Origin: Alphaproteobacteria bacterium
GTDB lineage: Bacteria; Pseudomonadota; Alphaproteobacteria; Rhizobiales; Devosiaceae
Direction: 5' to 3'
DNA: 15,462 nucleotides
Assembly (NCBI GenBank): GCA_018820005.1
Contig: JAHJOS010000372.1
Span: forward strand, 1 to 15,462
Part shown: positions 1 through 5,941 of the stretch, piece by piece
Position numbering within the stretch: position 1 is the stretch's first letter
Layout: the number at the start of each line of letters is the position of its first letter
The notes under the pieces: model-generated
The model's input: the letters and a program-made list of their open reading frames with translations, nothing else
What the model was told of the DNA's origin: nothing
The model's database searches: none
Program-made: the position numbers and the translations under genes

Positions 1-272
1 ATGCGGTGATTCTTGGTCAGGCTGAGCAGATGATAGCAGACCTCGAACCGCTCCGGCCGATCGGGATAGTCGACGCCGGCAATCTCGACCAGCTGCTGAT
101 ATTCATGCTTGTCGCGCAGCTTCTCGAGAACTGTGGCCAGCTTCGGGCGCTCGACGGTAAAGCTGATTTCGCCATAGGCTTCGACGGTATTGATCAGGGC
201 AGAGCCGATCGCCTTGCCAAGTTTGGCAGCGACGCCGCTGTTGCTGGAAATGGCGGGTGCGGAATGGGCCAT
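1..272 (-). CDS. nuoC: NADH-quinone oxidoreductase subunit C, N-terminal part (runs off left edge)
   Basis: Subunit C belongs to the peripheral arm of respiratory complex I, which passes electrons from NADH to quinone at the inner membrane. Reading leftwards from an ATG at 272, about 90 residues are visible without a stop, against about 200 expected, so the C-terminal half lies outside the window. The visible part has family-typical stretches: GEISFTVERPKL near residue 34, then LVEIAGVDYPDRPERFEV near residue 61, the conserved core leading into the 30-kDa subunit signature. The nuoB stop (TAG, 276-274) ends one base before this ATG, so translation is probably coupled. No nuoD fusion can be judged from this fragment. 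Identity is confident from sequence and operon position together. Confidence 0.93.
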   Translation of the reverse strand, partial: MAHSAPAISSNSGVAAKLGKAIGSALINTVEAYGEISFTVERPKLATVLEKLRDKHEYQQLVEIAGVDYPDRPERFEVCYHLLSLTKNHR

Positions 273-273
273 G

Positions 274-852
274 CTAGCGCTCGAACGTCCCGATGCGGCG
301 AATTTTCCGCTGCAATTGCATCACCCCGTAAAGCAGCGCTTCTGCCGTTGGCGGGCATCCAGGGACGTAGATATCCACCGGCACGATCCGGTCGCAGCCG
401 CGTACCACGGAGTAGCTGTAGTGATAATAGCCGCCGCCATTGGCACAGCTGCCCATCGAAATCACATATTTCGGATCGGACATCTGGTCATAGACCTTGC
501 GCAGCGCCGGGGCCATCTTGTTGGTCAGCGTGCCGGCGATGATCATCAGGTCAGACTGGCGCGGAGAGGCGCGCGGTGCGGTGCCGAAGCGCTCGATGTC
601 GTAGCGCGGCATCGACATCTGCATCATTTCCACGGCGCAGCAGGCCAGGCCCGTCTGCATCCACATCAGCGAGCCCGTACGCGCCCAGGTCACCAGTTGC
701 GATACTGTCGAAACCAGAAAGCCCTTGTCTGCCAACTCGTCCGTCACATCGGTGAAGAACGGATCGGTAGCACCAGCAGGCTTGTTGGTCCGCGGATCGA
801 TCAGACCGGTCGGGCGTGGCGCGACCAGGGTATTGTTCTCGTTCAATCCCAT
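274..852 (-). CDS. nuoB: NADH-quinone oxidoreductase subunit B
   Basis: NuoB carries the terminal iron-sulfur cluster N2 of complex I, which hands electrons to quinone. The 192-residue product has the expected cluster ligands: the adjacent pair Cys71-Cys72 (TGLACCAVEMM), Cys136 (SMGSCANGGGYY) and Cys166 (VPGCPPTAEALL). An extra Cys153 sits in RGCDRIVP. The reading frame is open for 28 more codons upstream, but ATG 852 gives the standard N-terminus and the usual length. That start lies inside the end of nuoA, so the two genes overlap by 10 bp (843-852). nuoC begins one base after the stop. The protein looks intact and ordinary. Confidence 0.97.
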   Translation of the reverse strand: MGLNENNTLVAPRPTGLIDPRTNKPAGATDPFFTDVTDELADKGFLVSTVSQLVTWARTGSLMWMQTGLACCAVEMMQMSMPRYDIERFGTAPRASPRQSDLMIIAGTLTNKMAPALRKVYDQMSDPKYVISMGSCANGGGYYHYSYSVVRGCDRIVPVDIYVPGCPPTAEALLYGVMQLQRKIRRIGTFER

Positions 853-1208
853 TCCAGCGCGCCTTTCCGCCATTCGTAGATAAAGCCGATCGTCAGCACG
901 CCCAGGAAGATCATCATCGCCCAGAAGCCAAACCAACCGACGTCGCGGAAGGCCACAGCCCAGGGGAACAGAAACGCGACTTCAAGGTCAAAAATGATGA
1001 AGAGGATCGACACCAGATAGAAGCGGACATCGAACTTCATGCGCGCATCATCGAAGGCCTCAAAGCCCGCCTCGAAAGCCGAAACTTTCTCGGGATCAGG
1101 GTTCTTGATGGCGACAATGAAAGGGGTCACCAAAAGGGCGATACCGATAACGGCAGCAAGCCCCAGGAAGATGACGATGGGCAGATAGTCGCTGAGCAAA
1201 TCAGTCAT
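843..1208 (-). CDS. nuoA: NADH-quinone oxidoreductase subunit A
   Basis: NuoA is a small inner-membrane subunit of complex I at the junction between the quinone-binding arm and the proton-pumping arm. The 121-residue product has three predicted membrane segments (about residues 9-31, 62-84 and 90-112). It contains the family signature KFDVRFYLVSILFIIFDLEV before the second segment and the acidic loop EKVSAFEAGFEAF. Length matches the family. The start at 1208 (ATG) gives the usual N-terminus; upstream there is only a weak AGG about 8-10 nt away. It is the first gene of the nuo operon here, so the operon promoter should lie in the long non-coding stretch to its right, although no convincing -35/-10 pair was found. 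Confidence 0.96.
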   Translation of the reverse strand: MTDLLSDYLPIVIFLGLAAVIGIALLVTPFIVAIKNPDPEKVSAFEAGFEAFDDARMKFDVRFYLVSILFIIFDLEVAFLFPWAVAFRDVGWFGFWAMMIFLGVLTIGFIYEWRKGALEWD

Positions 1209-1577
1209 GCGGCAGCCTGTTTTCTAGTCCGGTCGGGCGACCGGCGTAACGCGAGTTTCACTTGCAATTGGGGCGAGTAAACCGACGCGACAGATGGTGT
1301 TCAGGGCTTAGACCTTTGGCCAACTGGTTTCAAGGGAAAGAAAATATGACAAGAATAATCATATATCGCCGTGACAATGCGCGACGCAGCCAACCTGTTC
1401 CACACCGTGATTTCAGATCTAAATTGCGCGAAACGCCCCCTTTCGGAGAATTCTGCTTGCGTGGCGCATGACAAGTCGGGTTGCCCATTGAGTCGCAACG
1501 ACGGACCTGGACACCACACCAGTCACCCCATCCCGCCTGGTGTCAGAATCAGTTTTGGCATCGACGTTTTGGGGATG

Positions 1578-1607
1578 GCCGGACAGGCCAGCAATAGGCC
1601 TGCCGGC
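1578..1607. repeat. Strong GC-rich hairpin in the nuoA-omp non-coding region
   Basis: The arms GCCGG-A-CAGGCC (1578-1589) and GGCCTG-CCGGC (1597-1607) pair over 11 base pairs with a single bulged A (1583) and a 7-nt loop (AGCAATA). Neither strand has a following run of T, so it does not read as an intrinsic terminator. It lies more than 350 bp from either neighbouring gene. It may be part of an untranslated RNA or a protein-binding dyad; function is unknown. Confidence 0.5.
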
Positions 1608-1884
1608 GCCGAACCCTACCCGTCGACCACATAATTGGCAGAACGCCGGGGCTGACCGCTCAAGACGTGAACCCAACGTTGATTCGACGGCACGATCGTC
1701 AGGAGACATCGAACACCCAAGCCTCACGGCCCGGTCGAGTACGCCGGAACGGCGCGCGGCATCAGCAACGCCAGAAGTGGCAAGCGGCCTGGCAAATATC
1801 CGATATCAATTGATGTCTGCGTCAATTCGGGGAGCAAGCGCTCCAACCCGATATCGGTGTGCGGCACGGAGCTACGCACAAACC

Positions 1885-1913
1885 AAAACGACGAACCGCT
1901 GGGCGGTTCGTCG
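1885..1913 (-). terminator. Rho-independent terminator of the first omp gene
   Basis: On the minus strand an 11-bp perfect stem (CGACGAACCGC / GCGGTTCGTCG, 1889-1913) with a 3-nt loop is followed by TTTTGG. It lies about 60 bp beyond the omp stop codon at 1973. The stem is strong and the T-tract short (four), as is common in GC-rich alphaproteobacteria. No T-run follows on the plus strand, so the signal is directional. Confidence 0.75.
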
Positions 1914-1938
1914 CAATGGGTTTGCAAGATTTTGGTCA

Positions 1939-1960
1939 GCAGGGCAGCAAGCCGCCCTGC
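1939..1960 (-). other. Secondary hairpin directly after the omp stop codon
   Basis: GCAGGGC (1939-1945) and GCCCTGC (1954-1960) form a 7-bp stem with an 8-nt loop, 12 bp after the end of the omp coding region and upstream of the main terminator. There is no T-tract. It probably structures the 3' end of the omp mRNA and may protect it, but this is inference. Confidence 0.4.
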
Positions 1961-1972
1961 CGATTACAAATC

Positions 1973-2548
1973 TTAGAAGTGGTAGAACACGCCAACGGTT
2001 GCCTTGGCACCGTCGAAGAACTGGTCGCCAGCGGCGTTCGAGAAATCGCCGAGGCCGAGCACTTCGCCACGAACCGACACAGCGTCGGTCACAGCAACTT
2101 CAATGCCGCCGCCGAGAGCATAGATGCTGTCGGTCGTGCCGGCCTTGGAGGTCAGGCCAACACCGCCAGCTGCGTAGACAAGCACGCTGTCGGTGACAAC
2201 GGCGCCAACGCGAGCGAGGGCGAGGAACATGCCAGCGCCATCGACGTTCTGGAACACGTAGTCGCCCTGGACTTCGAGGCCCAGCAGGATCGGATCAGCA
2301 ACGATGAAGTTCACGCCGGCAGCAGCGCCGATCGAGAGCTTGGAGTTGTTGATGTCGAGGTTGGTCAGGCCGTTGGCATTGGTGAAGACGCCGCCCAGGT
2401 TCACACCTGCGTACAGGCCTTCCCAGTTGAAGCCAGCAGCTTCATAGATCGGAACTGGGGTCGAAGGAACGATAAGGTCGGCAGCCTGAGCACCACCAGC
2501 GAGCAGCGCGGCAGCAGCCACACCGAGAGAAAGCGAACGTACAAACAT
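1973..2548 (-). CDS. Small outer-membrane beta-barrel protein (Omp25/Omp31-like)
   Basis: The 191-residue product is predicted to be exported and inserted in the outer membrane as a small beta-barrel. It begins with a clear signal peptide (MFVRSLSLGVAAAALLAGGA, likely cut after AQA at residue 22). After that comes the FNWEGLYAGVNLGG motif typical of alphaproteobacterial Omp25/Omp31 porin-like proteins, where the first strand begins. Alternating hydrophobic strands follow, and the chain ends in aromatic VFYHF, with a terminal Phe as expected for BAM-dependent insertion. GGGAG lies 8 nt before ATG 2548, which decides the start; an in-frame GTG at 2557 would put that site directly on the start codon. 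A paralogous gene lies immediately upstream on the same strand. Specific function (pore, structural, or host interaction) cannot be told. Confidence 0.88.
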   Translation of the reverse strand: MFVRSLSLGVAAAALLAGGAQAADLIVPSTPVPIYEAAGFNWEGLYAGVNLGGVFTNANGLTNLDINNSKLSIGAAAGVNFIVADPILLGLEVQGDYVFQNVDGAGMFLALARVGAVVTDSVLVYAAGGVGLTSKAGTTDSIYALGGGIEVAVTDAVSVRGEVLGLGDFSNAAGDQFFDGAKATVGVFYHF

Positions 2549-2556
2549 ATCTTGCA

Positions 2557-2561
2557 CTCCC
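2557..2561 (-). promoter_or_regulatory. Ribosome binding site that fixes the omp start at 2548
   Basis: GGGAG on the minus strand sits 8 nt before ATG 2548. It overlaps the alternative GTG at 2557, which is therefore an unlikely start. Confidence 0.75.
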
Positions 2562-2689
2562 GTATAAGTTAACCGTAGTCGAGCCCTACATGCTCCAACC
2601 CAACGCGCGTGACAAGTCCCGCCAGCCTAAACTTACAGGTGCGGATAAAATTTGATGACCAATTGGGAGTTGGTGTTGCATCTATGCAG

Positions 2690-2718
2690 CGCATTTGACC
2701 CAATTCGATACAAATGCG
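2690..2718. promoter_or_regulatory. Inverted repeat upstream of the left omp gene, possible operator
   Basis: CGCATTTG (2690-2697) and CAAATGCG (2711-2718) are perfect 8-bp arms separated by 13 bp. The centre is about 155 bp upstream of the omp start at 2548. A regulator-binding site is plausible but the factor is unknown. Confidence 0.35.
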
Positions 2719-2815
2719 ACGGAACTGGCGCCAATTGGGGCAACTTCGTGGCGCAATGTGGGCATGAGCATGTCGTGCCGTCAAGATGAAATGTGGCGGG
2801 GGCCGCTGTCAGGCC

Positions 2816-2833
2816 CTGATTCCATGGAATCAG
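2816..2833. repeat. Perfect 18-bp palindrome between the omp genes
   Basis: CTGATTCCATGGAATCAG reads identically on both strands. It lies 43 bp beyond the stop of the right omp gene and about 270 bp upstream of the left one. No T-run follows on the minus strand, so it is a poor intrinsic terminator. It could be a regulator-binding site or an RNA hairpin. Confidence 0.55.
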
Positions 2834-2875
2834 CGTGGTTTAGGCTGCTTTCTCAGCCGCCCGACCGCTCCACGA

Positions 2876-3433
2876 CTAGAAATGGTAATTCGCGCCCACG
2901 CTCACTTGATGTGTCGCCAGACCACCATTGGTCGGAATGCTCCGCAGATATTGGGCGTCCAGCGATAGCCGGTCCGACAGCGCCACTTCCATGCCACCGC
3001 CAACCAGCGCCTGGCCATCGGCCGGCCCGCTCAAAGCGATTCCATAGCCGCCGGCGGCGTAGACCAGCACATCGTCGGTGACGACGAGGCCTGCGCGGCC
3101 CAGGATCTGCCCCTCGCTCGCCGTACCGATATCGCCTGCCAGTCCCTGTACAGCGACTTCTGCGCCAACCAGGTAGAAGTTGAATGTCGTATTTACGCCG
3201 GCCTGCACGCCCACGCCGTAACTGGCGGAAGTTGCTCCGCCGCCCTGCGCCGCGCCATATATGCCTGCGTAAAAGCCATCCCAGTCAAAACGGCCAGCAT
3301 CAGCCACAGGCAATTCGGCTGGCGCGCTGGTTTCGATAGCAATGGAATCGGCGCCCGACGCAGAACACACGGCCGCAAGCGCCAGCAATGCGGCGAGCAT
3401 CAACGTCCTCGGGATGCTTGTCGTGAGCCTCAT
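2876..3433 (-). CDS. Small outer-membrane beta-barrel protein, paralogue of its neighbour
   Basis: The 185-residue product resembles the omp protein encoded just downstream. It has a signal peptide (MRLTTSIPRTLMLAALLALA onward, probable cleavage near SGA at residues 26-28), a short linker, the barrel-opening motif GRFDWDGFYAGIYGAAQ, and a C-terminal NYHF ending in Phe. Matching landmarks in both proteins are the internal segment GLVVTDDVLVYAAGGYGIAL and its counterpart AVVTDSVLVYAAGGVGLT, which support duplication. The start is ATG 3433, preceded at 8 nt by AGGAG; a frame extending to 3472 lacks such a site. The cysteine in LAAVCSAS does not fit a lipobox well, so it is not called a lipoprotein. 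Specific function is unknown. Confidence 0.83.
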   Translation of the reverse strand: MRLTTSIPRTLMLAALLALAAVCSASGADSIAIETSAPAELPVADAGRFDWDGFYAGIYGAAQGGGATSASYGVGVQAGVNTTFNFYLVGAEVAVQGLAGDIGTASEGQILGRAGLVVTDDVLVYAAGGYGIALSGPADGQALVGGGMEVALSDRLSLDAQYLRSIPTNGGLATHQVSVGANYHF

Positions 3434-3506
3434 CTCAAAAGCTCCTCGTGTGCTGCTGGCGAGACATCTCACCAGTCTCGCGCGGGACTCGCAGCCTAGT
3501 CTCTAA

Positions 3507-3520
3507 TGATCACGTTATCA
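3507..3520. promoter_or_regulatory. Near-palindrome upstream of the right omp gene
   Basis: TGATCAC/GTTATCA is a 14-bp dyad with one mismatched pair, centred about 80 bp upstream of the start at 3433. The half-sites resemble TGAT/ATCA, but the 6-bp centre differs from the 4-bp centre of an FNR box. It is listed as a possible regulator site only. Confidence 0.25.
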
Positions 3521-3594
3521 GTGGGAGCATAGTCACCTGCCTTGCAGGCCAAAACTCGCCCGCGACAGGGCCATTTTGGGGCAATGTCTAGGCC

Positions 3595-3625
3595 TGAAAA
3601 GCAAACGGGCCCCGCAGGGCCCGTT
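3595..3625 (-). terminator. Rho-independent terminator of msrA
   Basis: AACGGGCCC (3604-3612) and GGGCCCGTT (3617-3625) form a perfect 9-bp stem with a 4-nt loop. On the minus strand it is followed by TGCTTTTCAG, a short interrupted T-tract. It begins 22 bp beyond the msrA stop at 3648. Confidence 0.75.
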
Positions 3626-3647
3626 GTCGTTCCTATGGAATGGATGA

Positions 3648-4379
3648 TCAGAGGGTACCCACCAGCACCGGGTCGTCACGGTACACATCGGGGAAGATCT
3701 GCTTGAGAGCCGCAACCTTTGGCAGATCGTTGACCACGATATAGGGCCACGTCGGATTGAGCGTCAGGAAGTCCTGATGGTACTGCTCGGCGGGATAGAA
3801 GCCTTTGAAGTCTTCTATGGTGGTCACGATCGGGCCTTCGAACAGGCCGGTTGTGTCGAGCTGGGCGATATAGGCCTTGGCGGTAGCGGCCTGTTCCGGG
3901 CTTTGCGGGAAAATAGTGGAGCGATACTGAGTGCCGTGGTCGGGACCCTGATAGTTCAGCTGGGTCGGATTGTGCGCCACCGAGAAATAGATGTGAAGCA
4001 GTTCGCCATAGCTGACCACCGACGGATCATAGGTCACTTCGACGCTTTCGGCATGACCTGTGGTGCCGCTGCCGGTCAGTTCATACTGCGCCGTCTCGGC
4101 GCTGCCCCCCGAATATCCTGATACCGCGCGCGTCACACCTTTGACGTGCTGAAATACGCCCTGCACACCCCAGAAGCACCCGCCGGCAAAGACAGCTGTC
4201 GCGCTGGTGCCTGTTTCGGCCAGATCCTGGGCAGGCGCCGGAATGACAACAGGCGCTTCCTGCGCGGTGGCGGCCTGGTGCATCAGGCCGAGCGCCATCG
4301 CGGGCAAAACGAGCAATGAAGCCAGCGCCGCACGCCAGCCGAGTCGTCCAAAGGCTGAAGCAGTCTGAGTCGTTTTCAT
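3648..4379 (-). CDS. msrA: Peptide-methionine (S)-S-oxide reductase, exported, single-cysteine form
   Basis: MsrA reduces the S-epimer of methionine sulfoxide in oxidised proteins. The catalytic motif AGGCFWGVQGVF places the nucleophile at Cys68. Other family marks are VSGYSGG, TGHAESVEVTYDP, HNPTQLNYQGPDHGTQYRS and PAEQYHQDF. The first 40 residues form a signal peptide (MKTTQTASAF onward, hydrophobic run about 17-33, cleavage near ATA-Q), so the enzyme should act in the periplasm, repairing envelope proteins. The 243-residue chain has no second cysteine: the C-terminal resolving cysteines found in E. coli MsrA are absent. Reduction would then need an external thiol or partner. ATG 4379 is chosen over TTG 4385; neither has a strong ribosome binding site. 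Upstream are the dyads TTGAGTCAA (4393-4401) and CATATC/GATATG (4451-4467). Confidence 0.93.
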   Translation of the reverse strand: MKTTQTASAFGRLGWRAALASLLVLPAMALGLMHQAATAQEAPVVIPAPAQDLAETGTSATAVFAGGCFWGVQGVFQHVKGVTRAVSGYSGGSAETAQYELTGSGTTGHAESVEVTYDPSVVSYGELLHIYFSVAHNPTQLNYQGPDHGTQYRSTIFPQSPEQAATAKAYIAQLDTTGLFEGPIVTTIEDFKGFYPAEQYHQDFLTLNPTWPYIVVNDLPKVAALKQIFPDVYRDDPVLVGTL

Positions 4380-4450
4380 AAGCAAACTTCGGTTGAGTCA
4401 ATGTACTCGCCAGTTCGTCTTGTATGCAGCTTTGGTTACGCCGGATCAGC

Positions 4451-4467
4451 CATATCACGGCGATATG
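4451..4467. promoter_or_regulatory. Inverted repeat upstream of msrA
   Basis: CATATC and GATATG are perfect 6-bp arms around a 5-bp centre, about 80 bp upstream of the msrA start. A regulator site for msrA is possible. No factor can be named. Confidence 0.25.
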
Positions 4468-4542
4468 AACGCGCCAGCCTGCTGGCAGGGCCAGAAAGTC
4501 GGCGCCCAGGGCATCCGCGGAGGTCCGGCCTGACCGTCCACC

Positions 4543-5226
4543 TTACTGGTCCATTTGCTGAACGAGTTGTTCAACATAGGGCATCATGCCCGCAACAATC
4601 ACGGCGACGCCGCCGGCATTGGGGTGCAGCATGTCGGGCTGGTTGAGCGCAGGATCGAGCGCCACCCCGTCGAGATAGAATGGATACAACAGCGCGCCAT
4701 ATTGGTTTGCCAGTGCGGGGTAAATGGCGTCGAAGCCCTCGACATAATCGGCGCCCAGGCCACGATTGGCCTTCATGCCGAGCAACAGCACCGGCAGATG
4801 CAACGTCTCGAGCCGCGCCATCATGGCGTTAAGATTGGCCTCGACGTCTGCCACGGGCAGGCCTTGCAGCATGTCATTGGCCCCCAGCCCCAGGATCACC
4901 GCATCGGCAGGCTCACCCAGCGTCCAATCCAGCCGCGCCAGCCCATCGGCGGTCGTGTCGCCCGAAACGCTGGCGTTGACGAGCATTGCATCCAGCCCAG
5001 CCGCATCCATGGCAGCTTGCAACTGACCCATCAGGCCCGCGTCGGCCGAAAGGCCGAGGCCCGCCATCAGCGAGTCGCCGTAGAGCAGAATCGTGTGCGT
5101 GGCAGCAGCAGCCGGTTGCAGCAATGCCGCAACCGTGCCCACCAGGGCCATTGCGCCCAGGCCCAAGCGCCCCCATTTTGTCTTGGCGCTCACGCGCCTG
5201 CCCGCTTCATTTGTTTCCAGCAACAT
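4543..5226 (-). CDS. tesA: Exported SGNH-family hydrolase (TesA-like arylesterase / lysophospholipase / thioesterase)
   Basis: This family hydrolyses acyl esters and thioesters with a Ser-His-Asp centre. All conserved blocks are visible: TILLYGDSLMAGLGL (nucleophile Ser52), NASVSGDTT (oxyanion Gly89), LGLGANDML (oxyanion Asn117) and PDMLHPN (Asp198, His201). Residues 21-42 are hydrophobic and end in PAAAA-THT, a signal peptide, so the enzyme is probably periplasmic. The start is uncertain. ATG 5226 gives 227 residues with a long n-region, GTG 5193 gives a more typical signal peptide but lacks a good binding site, and ATG 5241 shares CATG with the divergent ATPase gene. tesA is likewise divergent from ybbA-ybbP in E. 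coli, which supports the name. The physiological substrate is not known. Confidence 0.88.
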   Translation of the reverse strand: MLLETNEAGRRVSAKTKWGRLGLGAMALVGTVAALLQPAAAATHTILLYGDSLMAGLGLSADAGLMGQLQAAMDAAGLDAMLVNASVSGDTTADGLARLDWTLGEPADAVILGLGANDMLQGLPVADVEANLNAMMARLETLHLPVLLLGMKANRGLGADYVEGFDAIYPALANQYGALLYPFYLDGVALDPALNQPDMLHPNAGGVAVIVAGMMPYVEQLVQQMDQ

Positions 5227-5239
5227 TCGGCCCCATCCC

Positions 5240-5941
5240 ATGATCGACACCATTGCCCACACGCGGGATATGAACCTGCAGCTTAAGTCCGGCGGCAATG
5301 CGCTTCATATCCTGAAGTCCATCACGTTTGCGATAAGGCCCGGGGAGGTGATGTCGATCGTCGGCCCTTCCGGCAGTGGCAAGACCAGCCTGCTGATGGT
5401 CCTGGGCGGCCTGGAAAAGGCCAGCGACGGGCAGGTATCGGTAGGCGGAACCAGTCTGTCGGGCCTGAGCGAGGATCAACTCGCCGAGGTCCGTCGCAAC
5501 AATATTGGTATCCTGTTCCAGAACTTTCATCTCATCCCCTCGATGACCGCGCTCGAGAACGTCGCCCTGGCGCTTGAGATCGCTTTTGACGACATGCCTG
5601 TCAGCGAGATTACCGAACGCGCGCGCAAGGCCCTTGCCGACGTGGGGCTGGCCGCGCGGGAAACCCATCTGCCGAGCGCCCTGTCGGGCGGTGAACAACA
5701 GCGCGTTGGCCTGGCCCGCGCCATCGTCACGCGGCCCAAGCTGCTGCTGGCCGACGAGCCAACCGGCAATCTTGACCAGGAAACGGCGGCGACCGCCATC
5801 GAGCTATTGTTCGATCTGGCCCACCGCAACGACATGGCCGTGCTGCTGATCACCCACGACAATGTCCTGGCCCAGCGCGCCGATCGGCGCATGCGCATGG
5901 ATCACGGCATGCTCAGCGAAATAGAACTGGCTTCAGCATGA
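5240..5941 (+). CDS. ybbA: ABC transporter ATP-binding protein, YbbA/LolD-like
   Basis: This 233-residue ATPase powers the permease encoded next to it. Motifs: Walker A GPSGSGKTS at residues 42-50, Q-loop Gln94 (ILFQNFHLIP), signature LSGGEQQR at 148-155, Walker B LLLADEP at 168-174 with catalytic Glu173, then the D-loop and switch His206 (LITHDN). These fit the MacB/LolD/YbbA group of ATPases that work with FtsX-type permeases. ATG 5240 gives a family-like N-terminus ahead of the first strand; the frame is open back to 5093 but that part is the antisense of tesA. The stop overlaps the next start in ATGA (5938-5941), indicating translational coupling. The divergent TesA-like gene is consistent with a role in lipid or envelope handling, though no substrate is established. 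Confidence 0.92.
   Translation: MIDTIAHTRDMNLQLKSGGNALHILKSITFAIRPGEVMSIVGPSGSGKTSLLMVLGGLEKASDGQVSVGGTSLSGLSEDQLAEVRRNNIGILFQNFHLIPSMTALENVALALEIAFDDMPVSEITERARKALADVGLAARETHLPSALSGGEQQRVGLARAIVTRPKLLLADEPTGNLDQETAATAIELLFDLAHRNDMAVLLITHDNVLAQRADRRMRMDHGMLSEIELASA

Larger units (their letters stand above)
1209..1972. other. 764-bp non-coding region between nuoA and the first omp gene
   Basis: No reading frame here has a recognisable protein, a convincing ribosome binding site or conserved-looking composition, and no tRNA could be drawn. The minus strand must carry the nuo promoter and leader. What is visible are inverted repeats: CCGGTC/GACCGG at 1229-1244 (4-nt loop), GACACCA/TGGTGTC at 1510-1516 and 1538-1544 (21-nt loop, followed by AGTTTTGG on the plus strand), a strong hairpin at 1578-1607, the palindrome ATCAATTGAT at 1805-1814 overlapping an AATTGA-N8-TCAATT dyad at 1808-1827, GGAGC/GCTCC at 1831-1844, and CCGATATCGG at 1848-1857 (its first eight bases recur at 1800-1807). 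The terminator of the omp gene lies at 1885-1913. An unannotated small RNA is possible but not demonstrated. Confidence 0.6.
2549..2875. other. 327-bp dyad-rich region between the two omp genes
   Basis: This stretch must hold the promoter of the left omp gene and the transcript end of the right one (both minus strand). Dyads, left to right: CCAATTGG at 2659-2666, TGCAT-CT-ATGCA at 2677-2688, CGCATTTG/CAAATGCG at 2690-2718, a second CCAATTGG at 2731-2738, the 18-bp palindrome at 2816-2833, and GGCTG/CAGCC at 2843-2858. A weak promoter candidate on the minus strand is TTGTCA (2615-2610), a 17-bp spacer, then CATGTA (2592-2587); the -10 match is poor. No gene is supported here. Confidence 0.5.

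Noticed and set aside
1300..1400. nuo promoter on the minus strand (TTGAAA near 1330, TTGTCA near 1350 and 1375)
   Set aside because: None of the -35-like hexamers has a credible -10 at 16-18 bp spacing, so no promoter is called.
1810..1825. FNR box in the nuoA-omp region (TTGATGTCTGCGTCAA)
   Set aside because: The half-sites TTGA/TCAA are separated by 8 bp instead of 6, so it does not fit the consensus. It is kept only as a dyad.
1540..2196. Long plus-strand open frame across the nuoA-omp region
   Set aside because: It runs antisense through omp and its terminator, has arginine-rich low-complexity composition, and has no recognisable domain or good ribosome binding site.
2569..2784. 71-codon minus-strand frame upstream of the left omp gene
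   Set aside because: It has no ribosome binding site, no recognisable domain, and overlaps the region where the omp promoter and dyads must lie.
3350..3433. Lipoprotein signal in the right omp protein
   Set aside because: The cysteine context LAAVC lacks a proper lipobox (valine directly before cysteine), and the rest looks like a normal barrel precursor.
5093..5239. N-terminal extension of the YbbA-like ATPase to 5093
   Set aside because: The extra residues have no family similarity, lie antisense to the TesA signal-peptide region, and lack a suitable ribosome binding site.
4555..5286. 243-codon plus-strand open frame
   Set aside because: It is the antisense shadow of the TesA-like gene, whose catalytic motifs on the minus strand are unmistakable.
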